Notes: generated by a model not told the origin, from the sequence alone. Positions 23,243 to 34,745 are shown, counted from the stretch's first letter. The stretch: DNA of 64,000 bases from Talinum fruticosum (GCA_021018815.1 JAITYX010000058.1:1381001-1445000), one strand, 5' to 3'. Numbers and translations are program-made.

Positions 23243-23590
23243 ATGCCATTTATCAAATTATATGAAAACAAAAAGAGGTTATTTAGTATATTTCTCTTTT
23301 CTATTAAATGGTTATAAATTTTTTTAAATGTTAAATTTCTCTTTTTCATAAATGGTTATAAGTTTTAATTTTTTTGTACTTGCTAAATTTTTCTTTTTTA
23401 AAATACATATATAGCCTTTTTCCCTCTATTTAGTGCGTAAAAGGGATGTTTATATATATAGATGAGGGTTTCCTTTTTGGTTCCAATTTTGATGTATTAT
23501 ACATTATCATAAATTAGATATATTTTTTTCAAGTTTTACATAATGCATAGGACAATGAATATGAATCAAATGTTGAGGCCACTTTTTAAT

Positions 23591-23966
23591 TTGTTTTAAC
23601 GACTCAAGACATAATAGAAATAGGAGTTCCCATGATCCTTGTTGTCTTTGACAATGAAGTTGGGTTCACAAGGAAAATCATGGAGCATATGTGCAATGTG
23701 GGTCGGTCCACGAAGAAAGGGAAGACATGTGTAGGGTTCAAATGCAAAAAAGGTTATAAATAATGAGAAAACTAGTAATAATTCCCTATTGTTTATCACC
23801 TTTTTTTTCCATTTGAACCCTTTACCCCTCTTCCCATTCTTCGTGGAACGACCCATATTGCATTTACACTCCATGTTTTGCCTTATGAACCCGACCTCAT
23901 TGTCAAAGACAGTAAGGGTCATGGGAACTCCGGTTCTTGTTATGTCATGGGTTGTTAAAGCAAATT
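23591..23966. repeat. Long inverted repeat (arms about 170 bp) in CACTA-1
   Basis: The left arm (about 23591-23761) and the right arm (about 23793-23966) are reverse complements with roughly one difference in five bases, separated by about 30 bases. Landmarks are GTCTTTGACAATGA on both arms and TCCACGAAGAA/TTCTTCGTGGA. Both arms, read towards the centre, encode the same peptide pattern (VFDNEVGF, then a Cys-containing stretch and GRSTK). It would fold into a long hairpin if transcribed. The gene fragment itself is not recognised. Confidence 0.85.
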
Positions 23967-24940
23967 CAAGGATGACCTCGACATTTTATTCATATTCATT
24001 ATTGTCATATGTATTACGTAAACTTCAAAAATCATGTACTATAGTTTCCGATCATGTATAATAAATACATCAAACTTGAAACCAAGAAGGAAACTAGAAA
24101 TTTTCATAATTGGATAAATTACTCCACCACAACATTCCCTCATCAAAATAAACAATCTTGGATACAAATTAATCTTCATGAGAAGTTTTTGGGGATAGAC
24201 CTATATCTAAAAATCTTTCCAATTATGTAGAGTTTCTATTAAATTTTCTCCCATTTTATCCTTCAATCCCAAACCATAAATCTTTCCATTTTCCTCAACA
24301 ATAAACAACAAATTTTTCCATTTCTTCACACCCATAAACATAAATCTTTCTATTTCTCTTAACCCTAAACCATATGCCATAACTCTTTCAATTTACCATC
24401 CTAACTATCATTCTATTTCCTTAATTAACTAAATCCAAAACTCCTAAACCCATTTGTCAAAATCTCAAACATTTTATGAATTACCAACTTAACAAACCAA
24501 ACAAACATTACACACATTCTCAATAAATGAATCAGCATTTCAACAATCCCAAACATTATCCACATTCTCAACATTCAATTAAGTGCCATAAATACATTCA
24601 ACATTCAACCACCCTATTTTCCAAATAACTTAAAGTGAAAAAAAGAGAGGAGAGGAATTCATATTAGAAGAATGATGAAAATGGCGAGAGTGAGTAAGAG
24701 GCAAGAGGGAGAAGCAACCACAGCGACATCGTGACACGAGAGTGGAAGCGGGGCAATGACAGCTCGATGTCGCCGAGGAGAGTGACACGGGCGAGGAGAG
24801 TGTACCAACAACAAGGGCGATGAGAGCGAGCATATCTAGATCTGTATTAGTGGACAAGAAAAAGGGAGAGAGATAGTAAGAGCGAGAGTAGAGAGCAGAT
24901 TATGAAACCGAGGTGAGCAACAATTCTCGCATTTCTAGGT
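23967..24940. other. CACTA-1 5' non-coding region
   Basis: AT-rich sequence with repeated phrases such as AACCCTAAACCAT and CTTTCCATTTTCCTC, then a purine-rich block at 24640-24900 that matches the leader of CACTA-2. The open frames are low-complexity. It holds the promoter side of the TNP2 gene, but I could not place a convincing TATA box. Confidence 0.45.
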
Positions 24941-25192
24941 CTTATCTTAACACACATTTCATTACGGTTCATTGAAAGAGTCGTAGTAATAGAACACATA
25001 TTACCATAGTTCTTTCATAGAACTGGTGTAAAATGTCTACTTGGTTGACCTATTAGAACGGTTCAATGAAAGAACTATAGTAATAGGTGTAATAAAACAC
25101 AACCGATTTACAAAAATACTACCGCCTCTATAACGGTTTTCTTCGTGATCGTAGTTAAAGGCCTATAGTTAAAAGTCATTTTTATAGTAGTG
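24941..25192. repeat. CACTA-1 5' terminal and subterminal repeats
   Basis: The element end TAGTAGTG lies at 25185-25192. The region before it holds repeated ACGGTTCAATGAAAG, GTAGTTAAAGG and related motifs in both orientations. Its complement begins CACTACTATAAAAATGACTT, close to the CACTA-2 left end. Confidence 0.8.
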
Positions 25193-25536
25193 AAACTTAG
25201 AATCATACCAAGCCGAACATTATTCAAATCTAGGTTACCAAAAGTGCTCTTCCTTAAAACCGACCTCAATAAGGACAACTACTAGGTTGGTATGAGCAAG
25301 CTGTGAAGGGTTAGTTTGTCTCTGTTTTACAGGAAACTCACGAAAAGAGAGATCATTGGGCTAGAGAAAATGAAAGGAGGAAAGGTCACATATGGAGATG
25401 ACAACAATGGTAGGATTGTTGGTATTAGAAAAGCGAGGTTATGGTGCCAGCCCAATCAACCCGATCTACCTTGTTAAGGGACTTAAGTACAATATTTTGA
25501 GTATCTCCGAGTTATGTGATAAAGAACAAGAGATAA
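25193..25536 (+). pseudogene. Copia B gag C-terminus and protease remnant
   Basis: Positions 25225-25260 correspond to the gag C-terminal text of copy E at 60130-60160. Positions 25375-25440 encode GGKVTYGDDNNGRIVGI, matching the protease region of copies C and E (GGKVTFGDDSKGKIIGI). The frame then shifts, and the LSISxLCDK motif is only partly readable. The piece ends at the target duplication GATAA. Confidence 0.75.
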
Positions 25537-28179
25537 TGTAACACCCCGAAACTTAATCGTAATTAATTTTGCATTTTGTCGTCTTAATATTGCTTAAGAG
25601 CTTTGAGCCGTGCAACATACGAAATTGAAATAAAAGATGCGGACAAATCGATAATCGCAAATAATAAGGGGTAATTCGTACAAATTTACGTTTGTACTTG
25701 CGAAATGTATATATGTTCGAATAATTTTATTCTGAATTTGAAGAAATTAAATTAATGAGTAAAAAGAAATAAAATAAAACAAGTATACATATATAGACAA
25801 ATTATTATAGCAGAAATAGAAAGAAAAAAAAAAGGGAGAGGAAGATGGTGGAAGGATCGGGAATATATCGGTGAGGGGGTGTTTGGTTTGAAAGGAAGCT
25901 AACACATTCATCCTCTCTCTCACCTCCCCTTCCTCTCTACTCCCTCCGCCCTACTGCCGCTCTATCGCCGGCCGCCGGCCAGTCATCGGCCGGGCTGCAG
26001 CCGCCACCCGGCCGCCGGCGACGCCTCAGCCACCACCTAGCCACCTCCATCGTAGCTCTTTCCTCTCCGCTCTGTTCCGCTCGAACAGGGCCGGGGCCGT
26101 TCGCCCTTGCGGCTGCCACCACCACCGGACTGGACTGGTGCCGCCGTTCCTTGGCCGCCGCCGGCGTACTCGGGCCGCTGCCCTACTCCCGTGCCAAGTC
26201 TCTCTTCTCCCTCCTCCCCTGTCTTGCGCCAGCCAGGGCAAAACCGCCCTCGCTGCTGCTGCACGGTCGTGCCACCCCGGCCGCCGTCCTCGGTCATCGG
26301 CCGGCGCTCGACGCCGCCGACCGGTGTGTCGTGCCGCTGCCGGAGCCACCGTATCGCCACCAACGAGCCACCACTACCTAATTCCACTTTTGACCACTTG
26401 TGAGGTATATCTCCACATCTCCAATCCTTAATTTCTAAGCAAATTTTAGCACAAATTCATGTTATTATTGAACAATTAGGCAAGTATATGTGAATTGTGA
26501 ATTGATTACGGTGGAAGTGAAGGAATTGTGGGGGAAAATTGAAATTGGAGTTAGGGTTTGATATGTGTAGATATGGAATTGAAAATTGATTTGGGATTAT
26601 TTATAATTGTGGATGTGCTTGTTTATGTTTTATATGAATATGAATAAATTGTTTGGCGGTGGAAGAATTGGAAGAAAAATATCGAGGATGATTGAAATAT
26701 GAGCATATACATAATTTTGGGAGTTAGTTTCAAGAATGCGTAAAGGGGACATTGAAGATTGATGGAGGATTGAATTTATTGTTGCATGTGTGCTAAACTT
26801 GAGTAAATTAACGTAATTGAGTTTTGGCCTAATTGTGCAAGTGCAAAATTATTTGAAATGTAGAAAGTGGGTGAGGTTATAGATATAGGATCATGGGGAA
26901 AAGAAATTTACAAAATTAAAGGAAGTTAAAAATTCAAATGAATTTGAGTAATAAGTGGGGAATTAGAGGAAGTCAAATGTGAGAAGTTTGCACAAATAGA
27001 GAGTAGCTATTAAGTTTATTAATGCATAAATCAAATTACTGCCTGAAAACAGAAAATCGATGGAGATGGACATGATCGAAGAAAATAACGAAAAACAATA
27101 CTTAAAGGAAAACGAACATCTACCTCGAGTACGTTACTATTTATACTTTTCAAAATATTTAAATGTTAACATGTTAGAATATTAATGAGTTTCACTATTT
27201 TGTTTACGATCTACTAAATCGTTAACCGATTATGGGTACTATTCATAAAGGAATTAATCGTACGGAGTCATCTCCCGATAATCGGGATTTTTATGATTAA
27301 ATTGTTTAACCGAAACTTCAGCTATAAGTATACATGTATGACAGTTCTTGTGTTAATAAAAAAATCGGAAAGTTCATGAGCCCAAGAAAATGAGAACACC
27401 GACAAGATTGTAACTTGGGTTATATACTTGGTTTGAACCTTGGTTTTGTGGTTGTAAATATACTCCGGCGTGTGGCCGTTGAGTTGTATACTCCGAGCGT
27501 GTGGCTCGTTGAGTTTTATTGTGAATTTTATGCAGGTTTTAAGGCTTTTAGCCTAATGGTTAGGTCATATTTCAAACGAAACTCTGCCAAAATTTTTAGG
27601 AAATTGGGAAACCAAACCCACACCTTAAGTAGGAAGTATAACTAGGTTATAGATAAGAGGACATCCGAGCATATTAGATGAAATGAGTGGTACAACTAAG
27701 TTTAGCCTACATTAAGCACAAACTAGAAGTGATAGAAGCAAAAGATCAAACTTGAGCTATATTACAAGAATGGGGAATTAAACTCATCAATCGTTATATA
27801 CAAATTCAAACCATATCATCAATAGCCGATTTCGGGAAACGTATAAATATCGGGCTCAAAAGAAAACATTATGGATAGGCGCGCAAAAGTAAAAGTTTGG
27901 TAATCGTAAATGCATATAAATGTTGTTAAAGGACTAGTAATCTACAAAGTAGATTAGTTTTGGAAACAGAAATAGAATTGAAATTGTATTGCGAAACAAT
28001 CGAGTCATTGGAGTGTTGGCACGCCGAGGTACGTTATTGCTTGTACCTTTTCCAAAGTGCTTATCTTTATTATTGAGTTACTTGTTTTAATAATACAAAT
28101 AATTTAGACGCACTTCACAGCCACGAGTTCACAGCTTACAACAAATTTATTACAGTTCACGATTCACATATGCGGTTTA

Positions 28180-28265
28180 TAGTTCAAAGTTACAATTTAC
28201 GATTCACGATTATAGTTTACGGTTCACGAGTACGGTTTACGGTTTACGGATCACGATTACAATTC
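28180..28265. repeat. Degenerate TTACGGTTCACGA-type short repeat
   Basis: Six or more copies of a 10-15 base phrase such as GTTTACGGTTCACGA and ATTCACGATTA. It opens the tandem-array region of the solo-LTR-like insertion. Confidence 0.65.
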
Positions 28266-28339
28266 ATTGCGCTTATACATAAGTTTTTCACAATTTAATT
28301 GATTTGGCCATGCAAAGGACTCATTAACCGTTATGACGA

Positions 28340-28540
28340 TCCATGAATGAATGTGATCGTAATCGTAATCGTAATCGTAATTGTATGACGATCCATGAAT
28401 GAATGTGAACGTAATCGTAATCGTAATCGTATGACGATCCCTGAATGAATGTGATCGTAATCGTAATCGTAATCGTAATCATATGACAATCCATGAATGA
28501 ATGTGATCGTAATCGTAATTGTAATCGTAAATGGTTGATC
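28340..28540. repeat. Compound tandem repeat: about 50-60-bp units with TAATCG hexamer runs
   Basis: Four units of GACGATCCATGAATGAATGTG followed by three to five copies of ATCGTA. Read on either strand it produces an artificial repetitive ORF, which is not a gene. Confidence 0.85.
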
Positions 28541-28575
28541 CGGGGACACCTGGACAACGTTGCACGCTAGCGAGC

Positions 28576-29005
28576 ATTGAACCGTTAATTGTTCAATTGT
28601 GAACGAGAATCGTTAATTGTTCAATTGTGAACGAGAATCGTTAATCGTTCAAGTGTGCACGAGAATCGTTAATCGTTCAATTGTGCACAAAATCGTTAAT
28701 TGTTCAATTGTGAACGGAATCGTTAATTGTTCAATTGTGAACGGAATCATTAATCGTTCAATTGTGCACGGAATCGTAAATCGTTCGATTGTGAACGGAA
28801 TCGTTAATTGGTCAATTGTGAACGGAATCGTTAATCGTTCAATTGTGCACTGGAATCGTAAATCGTTCAATTGTGAACAGAATCGTTAATTGTTCAATTG
28901 TGAACGGAATCGTTAATTGTTCAATTGTGCACGAGCATTTAACCGTTAATTGTTCAATTGTTCACGGAATCGTTAATCGTTTAACCGTTTAATCGTTTAA
29001 TTGTT
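28576..29005. repeat. Tandem array of about 14 units of 28-31 bp
   Basis: Each unit is close to GAATCGTTAATTGTTCAATTG plus TGAACG or TGCACG. The core GTTCAATTGTGAAC has inverted arms GTTCA and TGAAC around ATTG. Units alternate between TGAAC and TGCAC variants, with 3' decay into TTTAACCGTTTAATCG. Long ORFs over it on both strands are by-products. Confidence 0.88.
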
Positions 29006-29617
29006 TACAGCTGACTACCTTAGGGTTAAATGAACCTAGGAGCCGGATTCTATGATTGATTGTTGCACAGTATGGGTCCTAAGTTTGGCCAAATTGGAAA
29101 AGCAAATCGGCAATTGAGAAGTTTGCAAGCCGAGTATTCAAGAAAGATGATTTAAGATATGCATGATTTAATAGCATCTAAATCGCAATTTTATTTTATA
29201 ACGATAACGTATCGAGCTTCTAGCTCACACGTGTATTGTTTTATGTTTTAAATTTTTAGGGACTTGAGCGCATGACGGACTATTCGCAATCACATCCAAA
29301 GTTTAAAGAGGAAGAAAAGATAAAGCTGGTAAGGAGAAGTGATGTTCGGACTGTTCGTCTTGACCACATACATGTTAGTACCTTCCTCGATCTCATGGCT
29401 CATGATTCCTCTCCAGCTGATCCTCAGCATTTTGAAAATTCATTTTCCGTAAGAGGAAAAAAATTTGGGTTGGATTGTTACATAAATTGTTTGAAAAATT
29501 AATTTGCTCAAATGAACTTGCCTTGTTTTCATTCCGAAAACGGCGGTAACGTCTCCCAATTCACAAGCCTTCCGCTGTTAATTACTTATTTATGTATTTA
29601 CGTATTGGGGCGTTACG

Positions 29618-32600
29618 GATAAGGTTTACTCAGATTAATTGCTTCGAGTACTAATGCTTCTTTAAATGAGACAAAGATCTTTGGTCCGAGGTCGGGTAAC
29701 ACCTATATCATTCCTCTTTTTGATTCTACTAAAAACATGTCATGTTCAAAAGCTTTTGTTGAAGATTATTGATGGACATGGCATCCTAGATTAGGTGATA
29801 TGAGTATGCATGCCATTCGGGAACTTGCTTCACAAGAGTTAGTCCGAGGACACTCTAAATTGAATTTCAAGAAAGATAAAATTTATGTTGCATGTATAAA
29901 AGGGAAACAAGTTAGATCTTCATTTTAACCACTTAAAAATATTTCCACCTCGAAAGTGCTTGAATTGATTCATATGGATTTATGTGGTGAAATCCTTGTC
30001 AAAAGCCTAGGAGGTAAATCATATGTGCTTGTCATTGTTGACGATATCTCATGATTTACTTGGGTTTGTTTTCTAAAGAACAAGACTGAATCCTTTAAAG
30101 AGTTCACCATGGTCGAGTAGGAAAATTCATGTAGAGTATGAGACTCATATCGGAAGAAATCGAACTCGACCATGGAAGGGAGTTTGATTATTCAAAATTT
30201 GCGGACTTCTACGATAATAATGGTATCTCCCACAACTTTTCAGCACCCAAAACTTCTCAACAAAATGGATTAGTGGATAGAAATAACATAACTCTTGAAG
30301 AAATAGGAAGTACAATGATGATTAAAAATAATTTTCCTTCTTATTTCTAGGTTGAGGCGATTAACACAGACAAACTATAGTTTCAACGGATGCCTTATTT
30401 TATCCATTCTAAAGAAAACACCCTATGAGCTATACTAGGGAAAGAGGCCCAATATCTCATATTTCAAGTCATTCGGGTGTAAGTGCTTTGTGCATGAAAT
30501 GGTAAGGATCATTTGACTAAGTTTTATGCTAGGTCGGATGAAGGTATATTTCTACGTTATTCTTTACATCGTAAACCTTCGAGCATTTTATATAAAAGGA
30601 CTAACAAAGTAGAAGAAAGCATGTTATTTTTTATGAAGTTGATTATGGCAGGATAAATGAATCAACCTTTTTAGATTTTAAGCTAAACAGAAATGATGAT
30701 GACATAGTTGGAACAAAGCTCATAATGTTATAAAATAAGAGAATTGAGCCTACTTACAATGAGCTAGTTCAAGAACCATCTTAGATAACTGAAGCATAAG
30801 AACAAGCAAAGACAAAACCAACTCATACAATTGAAACACAAGAAGAAGCGAGAGACATAACCGGCTCACGTGAGCTAAAGAAAGAAGTGCTTGAACCATC
30901 CAAACTAGTAAAGTAGAGGTTAGGTAGACTCGGCAAAAGTGCCCCGACCCGAACCGATGACCTGAAATCTAAACCGAACAGAACCCGACCCAACACTTAG
31001 AAAGCCAAATTAAGATGACCTAAATGCGACCTGAACAAGAATCGAACCGAACATGACCTGAATATTTTTTCCAAAGTATTTTGTCTTTGTAAGACAAACT
31101 TATTGAACCAAATATAAGTTGACTCGAAGTCAACCCGAGCCGAACACGAACCCAACCCGACTCGAAGCTGAACCAAATTATAATGACCTGAATATAACCC
31201 GAACCGAACTCACCCAAACCGAAACCGACCAGAATGACCCGACTACCAGGTCTAAGGTTAGGAAAGCTTTAAAGTATGCTTCTAGTCATCCACCTAAGAA
31301 TATCATTTACGATATCAACTCGGGGGTAAAAACACGATCTTCTTTGATAATCTATGTGAGTGTTTAGCATTCATTTCATTAATTGAACCTAAAAATGTAA
31401 TAAAAGTCGTACCTGAACCTGACTGGGTAGAGGCCGAGTGCAAGAAGAGCTCTCACAATTTGAAGGAATCCAAGTTTGGACCTTGACCAAACGACCTTGT
31501 GACCACAAAGTAATAGGAACCAAATGGGTATTTAGGAACAAAGTGGATGAGGAAAGGTTGCTATTCAGAAATAAGGCCGGACTTACTACTCAAGGGTATA
31601 ACCTAGAAAAAGGAATAGATTATTGGGAAACCTATACACCTATTGCTAGGACTGAGGCAATGAATATTCTTTTAGCATTTGCATCTAGCATGAACATCAA
31701 GCTATTATGTATTTTCAAATGGTTATATTCAAGAGGAAGTATATGTGGAGTAACCCCTTGGATTTGAAAACTCTCAATTTCCCAATCATGTTTTAAAATT
31801 ACAAAAAGCTTTATATGGTTTGAAATAAGTTTCAACAGACTTGGCATAAAAGGTTAAGTAGCTTATTTCTTGAAAATGGTTATAAAAGAGTTTCATTTGA
31901 CAAAACCTTACTTATAAAAACCTAGGGGAAAGATTTTCTCATAATTCATATCTATGTTGATGATATAATATTTGGTGCTACTAATGAAATTTTATGCCAA
32001 GAATTTTCTTAACTTATGGGACAGGAATTCCAAATGAGCATGATGGGAGAACTTAACTTTTTCTTAAGACTGCAAATCAAGCAAGTCAAAGATGGAATCT
32101 ATGTGCATCAGTCCAAGTATGTAAAGGAGTTACTCAAGAAGTACAAACCAGCAGCTACTCCAATGGGTAGCAGTACCAAACTAGACTTATAAAAGAAAGA
32201 TAAGTCGGTAGATCATAAACTCTACGTAAATATGATAAGATCTCTACTTTACCTTAATTCTATTAGAACAGATATAATTTTTAGTATTTGTGTATGTGCA
32301 AGGTTTTAAGTTGATCCAAAACAAGCACATATGACTTCGTGAAGAGAATCTTTAGATATATTATAGGAACTCGGACACTTGGTCGTTGGTACTCAAAAGA
32401 CTCAAGGCTGACTCTCAGTGGCTACTCAAGCGCCGACTATGCTGGGTACAAGGTTGATAGGAAAAGTTCTTCAAGTGCATGCTAATTTCTAGGTTAATCA
32501 CTCATCTCGTGGCACTCAAAGAAGCAAAATTTAGTTGCCTTATCAATAACTAGGGCTGAATACGTAGCAAAAAGAGCTTGTTGTGCTCAGTTACTATGGA

Positions 32601-32790
32601 TGAAGCAATATCTCAAGGATTTGGGACTAAACTTCTCAGCCATACCTATCAAGTGTGATAATCAAAATGTGATGTAGAACTTGAATTTATACCTATTAAG
32701 CTCCAATTGGCTGATATTGTCACTAAACCACAAAGTAAGGATCAATTTTGCTTTATTAGAAATGAGTTTTGTATGTTAAATGCATCATTA
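29618..32790 (+). pseudogene. Copia B pol: integrase, reverse transcriptase, RNase H (broken)
   Basis: From 29780 the pre-integrase zinc-finger region reads WTWHPRLGDMSMHAIREL, followed by CIKGKQVRSSF. The integrase core has HMDLCGE near 29970 and, near 30250-30290, QQNGLVDRNN, where the catalytic Glu is replaced by Asp. Reverse transcriptase starts about 31440 (KWVFRNKVDE), and the active-site box YVDD lies at 31953-31964. RNase H and the end of pol (ADIVTKP) run to about 32770. Frameshifts and stops are frequent. The MITE at 30925-31254 lies in the integrase-reverse transcriptase linker. Confidence 0.85.
30925..31254. mobile_element. hAT-like MITE (330 bp) in copia B
   Basis: Flanks are AGGTTAGG at 30917-30924 and 31255-31262, a perfect eight-base duplication as hAT elements make. 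The ends are TAGACTCGGCAAAAGTG and, in complement, TAGACCTGGTAGTCGGG, an imperfect inverted repeat. The interior is rich in ACCCGAACCGA-type words (both ends pyrimidine/purine biased) and encodes no transposase. Confidence 0.88.
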
Positions 32791-33433
32791 CATGTTTTAT
32801 TGCGTGATTTGTTGTGTGTTTCTATTGCTTAAACATGCTTTCATTGAGTATAGTCTTAATGACTTGTAGTTAAGCTAAAAAATTCACTGAACATAACTCT
32901 AGTCATGAGTAACTCAAAGGCTTATGAGCACTCGGAAAAATAACTACGTCGGACTCAATTAAGAGAAAATGGACAACAAACTTATAAGGACTCAATTAAT
33001 TTATTAAAGAATCGTAAAAAAGTTTTTTAAAATCTCCCTTTCCTCTCTCTCTCTCTCTCTAACTCACACAATAAGTCTAGAAACTATTAGTTGAGAAGCA
33101 GTTTCATAAAGTAAGCATTCGGAGACATTGGAATTGTAATCATTTAAACTATTCATTACATTAATAACTAAGTTAGTTCCAGTTTTAGAACTATGCGTGT
33201 GAGCATTTGTTTATAAATATCACTTTTTGATTCTCATTCGAGTCACTTTGCCACTTTGATCTCACACTTCTAAAACTCTTGACTCGAACTTCCTACTCAC
33301 ACGCATACTCTCTCTTCTCAATCTCACTCAGATTTAGGTTCTCACTTCTACTCTCTTTCTCACTTTTTTTGCATTCTTTTACTTCTACTTCGCCTCTACT
33401 TCTCTCGGTTCGTCTCTATCCATATCATTCATT
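32791..33433 (+). other. Pol-third ORF spacer of copia B with TC microsatellite
   Basis: Contains CTCTCTCTCTCTCTCTCT (about 33041-33060), then sequence also recognisable in copy E at 63600-63780 and copy C at 40860-41010. A TATA box precedes the third ORF. No coding domain is seen. Confidence 0.65.
33211..33223 (+). promoter_or_regulatory. TATA box before the third ORF of copia B
   Basis: TTATAAATATCAC lies 222 bases before the ORF start at 33434. Copies C and E have CTATAAATAGCA at 40843-40855 (minus) and 63780-63792 with the same surroundings, so the element is a shared feature and may be an internal promoter. The match in B has drifted. Confidence 0.5.
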
Positions 33434-34745
33434 ATGACTAAGAGATGCTCAACTATTGAAGGAGGTTCAGCCACCGAAAGGTTAGCACTTCTTATAAAGT
33501 GGTTTCTTCTTAACTTAAGGTCTCCCTAAAAGAAACCTCAAAAGGCAAAGCCCTAGCCTTTGAAGATCCCAAACATTCCATTGATGATAAAATCATTTCT
33601 TCTTCAAAACTATCTTGGGTTCGAAACTCAAGAAAATAGGGCTTTTGAGTTCATCATCTAATCGTAGAATTTCATCTAAACCTTTCCAGTTAGGATAATG
33701 TTCTTTCCTTTTCGGTTAAAGATCAAAAAATAATCTTGAACCTCCCTCTCCTTCAAAGACTATTCAATATCAATATCTGTTTCTTGACACGAACCCAATT
33801 ATTTTCAGTGAACTTACTAAGGAATTCTTTTCTAAATACACTCAAGCTACACCCAAGGCTCGCAAATGTTTCTATGACACGGTTGAAATCGAAGCTATAC
33901 TTCTCTTTTTCATTCCGATGAAAACATGTTATCTTCCTACCCTTCAAAAGAGGATCCTAACAATAAGGTTCTCAATGTTTTGTTCCACATCCTTGAAGGG
34001 TGTAAGGTTGACCTCTTCCATTTCATAATTGAGTAAATCTCTTAAGTTCCCTTGGACTCAAAGAAGCCCTCTCTTCCTTTTGGAGCCCTTCTAACTAGAA
34101 TTTTTGTTCGCTTCATGGTTAAACTCCATCAGGATCCCACTAAAGTTTTGAAGCCAACCATTTTTATCATGAGAAATGAGCTTATGAATCTCGAATACCA
34201 AGAAACAGAGCTGGGATTATGGACTCACTCTGCTGAGATCATTTCTATTCCTTCCCCTCACAAGAAGAGTACACAATAAAATCCTCTTACGCCAGCTAAT
34301 CATTCCTCTAAACTGTCCCCTCTGCTCAACTCTTCGAGCATACGGCATCTCAATTTGTTGCTATGGTGAAAGAGTTTCAATCAACTCTAAGCGCCTTCCA
34401 AGCCTTCATCCCGCTTCGACCCAAATTTAAGCAGCGGCTGAGAGGCATATTGATCATAGTACAACTCTAATTACTGAGCTCCAAGATGCTATCGGAAGGC
34501 AGGAAGAGCGGATCGGGCTCCATAGAGAGCTTACGGTAGCGGCAGAAAATAGAAGAAGAAGAAGAATTCTCCTTATATTTAGAGGAAGAAGCCTTAGAAG
34601 CTAAAGCACAAGAAGAATCCTCTTACGAGGACACAAAAATAGCTTTTGAGGAAGTCAAAGAAGTTTGTAACTCGGTGGCACCTCCATCTCCACAGCCCAT
34701 TTAATTTATTTGAGTTGAGGCCTTGGAAGTGGAAGAAGAAGAAGA
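33434..34745 (+). pseudogene. Third (env-like) ORF of copia B, broken
   Basis: The ATG at 33434 starts MTKRCSTIEGG, aligned with the starts in E (MPKRELL) and A. Positions 33745-33930 and 34050-34280 keep fragments such as AKLHQDPTKVLKP. The C-terminal part is rich in glutamate and lysine (EEEE runs near 34550-34620 and 34720-34745), typical of a coiled coil plus charged tail. Stops and frameshifts break it. It has no counterpart in ordinary copia elements and is the env-like gene of Sireviruses by position; function is not shown. Confidence 0.6.

Larger units (their letters stand above)
7453..25192 (-). mobile_element. CACTA-1 (En/Spm) transposon, interrupted twice and truncated on the left
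   Basis: A minus-strand CACTA DNA transposon. Its 5' terminus is at 25192, where the strand reads TAGTAGTG, the complement of CACTACTA. Terminal repeats and copies of an ACGGTT/CTACGG-type motif fill 24940-25192. Its own sequence consists of 23243-25192, 15500-17763 and 7453-8044. The gaps are filled by CACTA-2 (17764-23242, duplication ATG) and gypsy G1 (8045-15499, duplication CATAC/CATGC). The TNP2 transposase pseudogene spans the gypsy insertion. The 3' terminus is missing: on the left the element stops against gypsy F at 7452/7453. The three bases after 25192 are AAA, and no partner duplication can be tested. Confidence 0.8.
25537..29617. mobile_element. Solo-LTR-like insertion of 4081 bp (Del/Tekay-type signature)
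   Basis: It starts TGTAACACCCCG, ends GGGGCGTTACG, and is flanked on both sides by GATAA (25532-25536 and 29618-29622), a perfect five-base target duplication in copia B. No gag or pol can be read inside. Length and ends fit the very long LTRs of Del/Tekay chromoviruses, so a solo LTR left after recombination is the likely reading; a non-autonomous element is possible. A GC-rich block at 25930-26400 generates long but unsupported ORFs on both strands. A promoter-like AT-rich stretch with TATATA lies near 25790. Tandem arrays fill 28180-29000. Confidence 0.8.

Noticed and set aside
17764..25192. A single CACTA element bounded by 17764 and 25192
   Set aside because: The flanking triplets ATG and AAA disagree, whereas 17764-23242 has ATG on both sides and 25192 belongs to the outer element.
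25937..26403. Long ORFs on both strands in a GC-rich block
   Set aside because: Composition is proline/arginine/alanine-rich with no domain, and equally open on both strands. GC-rich leader of the solo-LTR-like insertion explains it.
28324..28889. Repetitive ORFs on both strands (ITITITI and SIVNGIVN types)
   Set aside because: By-product of tandem arrays whose unit length is near a multiple of three.
31119..31367. ORF of 82 residues in copia B
   Set aside because: It crosses the right end of the hAT-like MITE into the copia linker.
33041..33060. TC microsatellite as an independent feature of interest
   Set aside because: It is part of the pyrimidine-rich stretch found before the third ORF in the other copies.
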